Source of the DNA: Cyathus striatus
Taxonomy: Eukaryota > Basidiomycota > Agaricomycetes > Agaricales > Nidulariaceae
Length of the DNA stretch: 64,000 nt
Direction of reading: 5' to 3'
Assembly (NCBI GenBank): GCA_025738555.1
Contig: JAOVFP010000009.1
Coordinates: 2,790,001 to 2,854,000 of the forward strand
Shown: positions 58,931 to 64,000 of the stretch, in pieces
Layout: every line of letters begins with the position of its first letter
How positions within the stretch are numbered: the first letter of the stretch is position 1
Made by a program: the position numbers and the translations under genes
The notes under the pieces: model-generated
The model's database searches: none
The model's input: the letters and a program-made list of their open reading frames with translations, nothing else
What the model was told of the DNA's origin: nothing

Positions 58931-59342
58931 ATTGTACTAATGTGCTGCTGATTTCCCTCATGTCACGTTTGTCACGCTCTTCGCGCGCGTCACATATTTC
59001 GCGCGCTTCCTATGTTTCCCGCGCATCACGTTGTCACACATTTCCTGCCGCGTCACAAACTTCCCGCGCTTCCCATCATTCCCGCGCTCTAGATAATTCC
59101 CGCGCTTCACACATACTCCCGCGCTTCACACATACTCCCACGCTTCACGCATATTCCCACCCATCATACTCGTCACATTCTTCGCGCGCGTCACACACAT
59201 TCCCACGCTTCGCATTTGTCACATTCTTCCTTCGCGTCACGTCTGTCACACACATTCCCACGCTTCGCATTTGTCACATTCTTCCTGCGTGTCACATCTG
59301 TCACATACATTCCCGCGCTTCATATTTGTCACATATATTCGC

Positions 59343-59560
59343 ACGCGTCACGCTTTTCACGCGCGTCACGCTTTTCACGCGCGTCACGCTTTTCACGCGC
59401 GTCACGCTTTTCACGCGCGTCACGCTTTTCACGCGCGTCACGCTTTTCACGCGCGTCACGCTTTTCACGCGCGTCACGCTTTTCACGCGCGTCACGCTTT
59501 TCACGCGCGTCACGCTTTTCACGCGCGTCACGCTTTTCACGCGCGTCACGCTTTTCATGT
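59343..59560 (+). repeat. 18-bp CpG-dense tandem array, 12 units
   Basis: Twelve copies of ACGCGCGTCACGCTTTTC, flanked by degenerate copies in which CpG has become TpG or CpA (CATGTGCATCATGC). The mirror array in the right arm (about 61,024-61,240) also has 12 units. Confidence 0.95.
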
Positions 59561-59841
59561 GCATCATGCTTTTCATGTGTGTCACGCATGTCACATCCGT
59601 CACACTTTTAGCGCTCGTCACACATGTCACATACTTACATTTGTCACACTTTTCACAACTATCATGTATTCGAGAGGTGTTACTCTTTGATTCACATTAC
59701 ATATTCTATGTGTATCACTCATCATGCTCTTTGCATATGTTACATTTGTCACAATTTTCACAGCTCAGTAATGTAATTTGACTTTTGACATTGACAACAT
59801 ATCTAAATTTGAAAACTATGGTAAGTGGGTGATACTCAGCA

Positions 59842-60740
59842 TATCACCTGTCATGGTCTACTAGTCCATCATGGTTTTTGATGTATATCATATATCAAGT
59901 TTGTCATGTTCTCAATTTCAATTTCATTTGCTTCTGATATTTGCTCACACTTGTGGAGCCTGAAGGCCCAGTAGGAAGGAGAATCATGATGTACTGAACA
60001 CTTAACACCCAAGGAGAGAAGCTGGTTACATGTGTCTGATTACATGTGTCTGATTACCTGTATATCTGTATCATTGTTGAAATTGTTAGAGAACAGAAGT
60101 ATACAAAAGTGCAGAGTAAATTATTAATGCAAATGAAACAAAGATGTTCTTGTTAAATTGAAGGTTATAACATGGAATGTGATAATTAGTAAACTATGGA
60201 AGTGTAACAATAATAAGGAACTAGAATGAAACGTGTAGAGTGTGTATGTAAGTCCATTGACATTTTACAATTAAGACTAGAGATATGATATGATGCCATT
60301 GAACATTTTCATATTGAACAATTTGGTGATAGACCCACACATGGACAAAAAATGTGAAAGAATGGTGAAATATGTGATTCTACACCACACCAAACTTACA
60401 CATCTCAGTCATTAGATGATCATGATTCTTGTATCACTATTGGTTATACTGATATCTTCAATACACATTATTGAGTCATATCTGCTTACTCCATATGACT
60501 ACATGATAGTTTGATTTATTCATACAGAGAGAAAATGAAAACTATCTCAACTCTTACTGATATTGTGTCACAATCAGTTTCATTTCTACACTGCCACATG
60601 TGTTCATATTTCTGACATATGTTGTTTATACTTATACCCTGATAGCATTGCTTCATCTTTTAAACAAGCATACAATTACTGGCAGGATCAACCAGGTAAC
60701 CACTCAGACAGCATCAGGAAGTGATCCATGCATATGCTAT
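59842..60740. other. 899-bp spacer of the giant inverted repeat
   Basis: Single-copy sequence between the arms, AT-rich, without an open frame worth calling. Its right end carries the 18S rRNA-like relic. Confidence 0.8.
60620..60698 (-). pseudogene. relic of the 5' end of 18S rRNA
   Basis: On the minus strand 22 nt exactly match the near-universal 18S start (TACCTGGTTGATCCTGCCAG and two more bases). Further blocks in order match what follows in 18S: TATGCTTGT, AAAGAT-AAGC-ATGC with single differences, and TAAGTATAAACAA. Weaker traces (GAAACTG, ATCAGT, ATAGTTT) may continue to about 60,520. It is too diverged and too short to be functional. Confidence 0.75.
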
Positions 60741-61023
60741 TGCTGAGTATCATCCACTTACCATAGTTTTCAAATTTAGATATGTTGTCAATGTCAAAAG
60801 TCAAATTACATTACTGAGCTGTGAAAATTGTGACAAATGTAACATATGCAAAGAGCATGATGAGTGACACACATAGAATATGTAATGTGAATCAAAGAGT
60901 AACACCTCTCGAATACATGATAGTTGTGAAAAGTGTGACAAATGTAAGTATGTGACATGTGTGACGAGCGCTAAAAGTGTGACGGATGTGACATGCGTGA
61001 CACATGAAAAGCATGATGCACAT

Positions 61024-61240
61024 GAAAAGCGTGACGCGCGTGAAAAGCGTGACGCGCGTGAAAAGCGTGACGCGCGTGAAAAGCGTGACGCGCGTGAAAA
61101 GCGTGACGCGCGTGAAAAGCGTGACGCGCGTGAAAAGCGTGACGCGCGTGAAAAGCGTGACGCGCGTGAAAAGCGTGACGCGCGTGAAAAGCGTGACGCG
61201 CGTGAAAAGCGTGACGCGCGTGAAAAGCGTGACGCGTGCG
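61024..61240 (-). repeat. 18-bp CpG-dense tandem array, 12 units (mirror copy)
   Basis: Reverse complement of the array at 59,343-59,560, with the same unit number and the same degenerate flanking units. Confidence 0.95.
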
Positions 61241-61669
61241 AATATATGTGACAAATATGAAGCGCGGGAATGTATGTGACAGATGTGACACGCAGGAAGA
61301 ATGTGACAAATGCGAAGCGTGGGAATGTGTGTGACAGACGTGACGCGAAGGAAGAATGTGACAAATGCGAAGCGTGGGAATGTGTGTGACGCGCGCGAAG
61401 AATGTGACGAGTATGATGGGTGGGAATATGCGTGAAGCGTGGGAGTATGTGTGAAGCGCGGGAGTATGTGTGAAGCGCGGGAATTATCTAGAGCGCGGGA
61501 ATGATGGGAAGCGCGGGAAGTTTGTGACGCGGCAGGAAATGTGTGACAACGTGATGCGCGGGAAACATAGGAAGCGCGCGAAATATGTGACGCGCGCGAA
61601 GAGCGTGACAAACGTGACATGAGGGAAATCAGCAGCACATTAGTACAATAGTAATATCCAATTAGTATC

Positions 61670-62120
61670 AACCAATGATTGCTTATGATCACCTAAAGGA
61701 TACATACATTAGTAATATTCAATTAAAACAAATCAATGATTGTTTATGATTATTCAATATATACATACAATAGTAATATTCAATTAGAATGGATGAATGA
61801 TTGTTTATGATCACCTAAAAGATACATACAATAGTAATATTCAATTAGAACCAGTCATTGATTGTTTATGATCACCTAAAAGATACATACAATAGCAATA
61901 TTCAATTAAAACAAATCAATGATTGTTTATGATCACCTAAAAGACACATACAATAGTAATATTCAATTAAAACAAATCAATGATTGTTTATGATCATCCA
62001 TTATATACATACAATAGTAATAATCAATTAGAACCAGTCATTGATTGTTTATGATCATCTAATACATACATACAATAGTAATATTCAATTAAAACAAATT
62101 AATGATTGTTTATGATTACC
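61670..62120 (-). repeat. 61-bp tandem array, about 8 units (mirror copy)
   Basis: Reverse complement of the left-arm array, two units shorter. Confidence 0.9.
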
Positions 62121-62244
62121 TGAAGTAAGTAGAATTCCAAATATGCATACAAAAAGACAATCATATAAGCACCTGGCTTCTGTGATTGCCACAATCATAT
62201 ATCCCTACTACTCAATGATCAAAATTGCTGACACCCCTCCTTGA

Positions 62245-62600
62245 GGAACTTAAGTTAGACACTTGACTGGAACTTAAGTGGAACTCGAATGGAACTCGAC
62301 TCAAATTTGAGTGGAGTTGAGTGGTAATTTCCACTCGAAGGTAACTCAATGGTAACTTACCTTCCACTTGAATTTAGTGTAAGTGAGGAACTTAACTCCA
62401 CTTGACTGACACTCGAAAAATATTATAAGTGAGAAACTTGACTCCACTCAATGGAACTTAACTTTCACTCAAAAAAATAAGTGAGGAACTCAACTCAACT
62501 CAATGGAACTTAACTTTTACTCAAAAAAAATAAGCGAGAAACTTAACTTTACTCAAGGGAACTTAACTTTTACTTGAAAAATAAGCAAGTTCTACAATTG
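62245..62600. repeat. degenerate AACTTAACT/AACTCGA-type repeat tract
   Basis: Many short words such as GGAACTTAACTT, GGAACTCAACTC and TACTCAAAAAAA in irregular succession. It is related to the tract at 57,430-57,500 on the other side of the inverted repeat. Confidence 0.6.
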
Positions 62601-62649
62601 TATTGTATGGAGTACCATACAATAATACATATTATTAGAATGATGTGCC

Positions 62650-62884
62650 TATAGAATAGTATGCACTACAATAGGTAATGAATGTAAGTAAATAGTATAT
62701 CTAAATGGTATAAGTCCAGCTCACCTCAGTTCTCGTAAGTCAAGAGACAACTGAGGAGAGCGGATGACTTTGTAATCTACTTATATAAAAGAATAGATCG
62801 GAAAATTTTATTACTAAGTCATACCAGATCAATTTGGCAAGGAGAGTGCGGCATCCCGCCTAAATGGTATGGCACATCAATAGC
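62650..62884. repeat. dispersed repeat with hairpin, occupied copy
   Basis: Homologous to 47,230-47,480: the hairpin GCTCACCTCAG/CTGAGGAGAGC, a TATA-like TATATAAAAG, and the end CATCAATAGC, where the LTR begins. Confidence 0.65.
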
Positions 62885-63365
62885 TGTTACGATAAAGTTC
62901 TGGTTGGGACGTTTATCATACAAGTCCGATAGTCATGTGATTTACGAGTTCAAAGAACAAGTAAATCAGTATCGAGTTCAAGTCTCTATTCACAAGCTCT
63001 TAAGTTGTTTAGACTTAAGTATGAGCGAAGTGAATGAATCAAGAAAAGCTAGTTTGATTTAAGCTGAAGCTTGAGCTCTACAGCCCAAGTTACTACCGTT
63101 TAAATACAAACGAGTTTGTGCTAATAATAAGTAAGAATATAACTAAATAAGTAGGGATGCTATGCATCAACTGCGCATTACTGCAGCACAGTAAGAAGAA
63201 GGAAAGACAGACTAAGTAAAGTAATATGACTCAGGATGAGTCAAAAGGAAATGACAATCGTGTAAGTAAGAAGTCTTGTGTTTGGTATCAAAGGTGATAC
63301 CAAACAAGCCATCGATTTGTAAAGAAAACGTATGTAAATAGAAGAAAGTAAAGAAAATCATAACA
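62885..63365 (-). mobile_element. LTR of a retrotransposon, 481 bp
   Basis: Read on the minus strand it starts TGTTATG and ends CGTAACA, a matched inverted terminus. It is preceded by a polypurine-like CGGGGGTAA (63,366-63,375), as expected for a 3' LTR. The retrotransposon interior would extend to the right, where a zinc-knuckle protein is encoded. Host flank on the left is ATAGC; the duplicate should lie beyond the window. Confidence 0.65.
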
Positions 63366-63410
63366 TTACCCCCGAATTAAAGCGTGAAGTTCACTGTAAC
63401 TTCACTAATA

Positions 63411-63743
63411 TCAGTCGCCCGGATAGAAGTCCCCGAGGACGTCGTAGTCGTCTGGATCCTCTGTCTTGAGGAGGTGTTCCTCCCATGCCTGTTCCCCTGA
63501 TTTACCGTTGGGTCGAATTCCGCAGAAGTAGTACTTCTCCGAGTTGACCTTCCTGCCTCTCTCTCTCTCTCGACGTTCCTCCCTGTGGGAACGGAACCCC
63601 TTCCCATCCTTTGACTCCCCCTGCCCCGTGATCTTGCTCCGTCGTTCTGTGTAGCAAAATCCCTTGTAGTGCGAGGCACATCCATCCTTTCTGCAGGGAT
63701 CCGGGCTGACGGACCTAGTATCTGCCTCCATGCGCTCCTTCAT
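63411..63743 (-). CDS. basic Arg-rich protein next to the LTR, unrecognised
   Basis: A 110-codon frame with a CRKDGCASHYKGFC cluster near residue 20, a strongly basic middle (REERRERERGRK) and an acidic C-terminus (DPDDYDVLGDFYPGD). The frame stays open upstream of this Met. It lies between the zinc-knuckle frame and the LTR on the same strand and may be the C-terminal part of the same retrotransposon protein in another frame or exon. The overlapping frame at 63,377-63,685 is the less protein-like alternative. Confidence 0.4.
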   Translation of the reverse strand: MKERMEADTRSVSPDPCRKDGCASHYKGFCYTERRSKITGQGESKDGKGFRSHREERRERERGRKVNSEKYYFCGIRPNGKSGEQAWEEHLLKTEDPDDYDVLGDFYPGD

Positions 63744-63794
63744 TCGGGAGTATATGGTGGTAAGGGGGTGTCTCTTCGTGGGGGGGTATGGTCG

Positions 63795-63998
63795 TCATGG
63801 AGCAAAGTAATTGGGACAAGCTGGGGCGGTGTGCCCAGGGGCATTTCGATAATAGCGGTTGCACCGATAGTCTGGGCAGTCCTTCTTAACATGTGTGGTA
63901 CTGCTACAGAGGAAGCAATGTTGATCAGGGTTGGAGATGGATTTCTGGATGGGAGGGCACTCGTCAGATAGAGTGTTGCTGGTGGTGGTGAGAGAGGA
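63795..63998 (-). CDS. zinc-knuckle (gag-like) protein, partial at window edge
   Basis: An open frame runs in from the window edge and ends at TGA 63,795. It contains a perfect CCHC zinc knuckle, CFLCSSTTHVKKDC (C-x2-C-x4-H-x4-C), and a second one that lacks a Cys (CNRYYRNAPGHTAPAC). Such knuckles bind nucleic acid in retrotransposon Gag proteins and some host proteins. Its position beside the LTR on the same strand favours a retrotransposon, but in standard elements gag lies next to the 5' LTR. The element may therefore be internally deleted or unusual in order. The N-terminus is outside the window. Confidence 0.6.
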   Translation of the reverse strand, partial: SSLTTTSNTLSDECPPIQKSISNPDQHCFLCSSTTHVKKDCPDYRCNRYYRNAPGHTAPACPNYFAP

Positions 63999-64000
63999 CG

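Larger units (their letters stand above)
58223..59841 (+). repeat. left arm of giant inverted repeat (1.6 kb)
   Basis: Reverse complement of 60,741-62,235, nearly identical where aligned. It consists of a unique start, a 61-bp tandem array (58,338-58,930, about 10 units against 8 in the other arm), a CpG-dense spacer rich in CGCGC and TCACA words, an 18-bp array, and a unique inner end (GGTAAGTGGGTGATACTCAG). Confidence 0.95.
60741..62235 (-). repeat. right arm of giant inverted repeat (1.5 kb)
   Basis: Mirror of 58,223-59,841. The length difference is almost entirely two missing 61-bp units. A 2-bp indel (GTGT against GT) lies next to the 18-bp array. On the minus strand this arm lies directly upstream of the 18S-like start. 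Confidence 0.95.

Noticed and set aside
58888..61692. Proteins with Ser-Arg-Phe-Ser or Glu-Lys-Arg-Asp-Ala-Arg repeats from the inverted repeat arms
   Set aside because: They are readings of the 18-bp array in several frames and on both strands at once, with no protein-like flanks.

Overview
The window looks like nuclear DNA of a filamentous basidiomycete, probably an agaricomycete. Supporting signs are spliceosomal introns of about 50 nt with GTATGT donors and a perfect TACTAAC branch point, Helitrons with RepHel proteins of fungal type, a basidiomycete-style hAT transposase, and fragments of a fungal GH10 xylanase, a Laa1/HEATR5-type HEAT protein and a dual-specificity phosphatase. I find no intact host gene. 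Almost everything recognisable is transposon, repeat or broken gene. All calls come from reading the sequence; no database was searched.

Layout. 1-6.5 kb is CpG-poor and holds a decayed phosphatase copy (minus) and a truncated hAT transposase gene (plus). 7.5-13.0 kb is a non-coding segment carrying many tRNA-like units on the minus strand and a solo LTR. It is repeated at 47.9-52.3 kb and, more decayed, in pieces at 52.4-57.2 kb, where a second solo LTR sits. 14.2-16.6 kb is a patchwork of gene fragments: the 5' part of a Laa1-like gene, a phosphatase pseudogene, and an internally deleted xylanase pseudogene.

16,734-46,900 is the centrepiece: seven Helitrons, all on the minus strand, joined head-to-tail with no base between them and inserted as a block into one AT dinucleotide. 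Elements 1, 2 and 4 encode RepHel proteins. Elements 3, 5, 6 and 7 are non-autonomous, and each carries a 21-bp minisatellite at the same place behind a conserved GC-rich 3' region.

58.2-62.2 kb is a giant inverted repeat: arms of about 1.5-1.6 kb, each with a 61-bp tandem array and a CpG-dense 18-bp array. The 899-bp spacer begins near a relic of the 5' end of 18S rRNA. The window ends in an LTR and a zinc-knuckle protein of a retrotransposon that runs off the right edge.

How the parts relate. Nonsense codons in the Helitron and hAT genes are mostly TGA where relatives have, or plausibly had, CGA. The phosphatase copies also show C-to-T changes at CpG. This fits methylation-linked or RIP-like decay. 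The Helitron array is best explained by repeated insertion at the A|TC junction that each insertion recreates. The duplicated non-coding segments provide empty-site copies that prove both solo LTR insertions.
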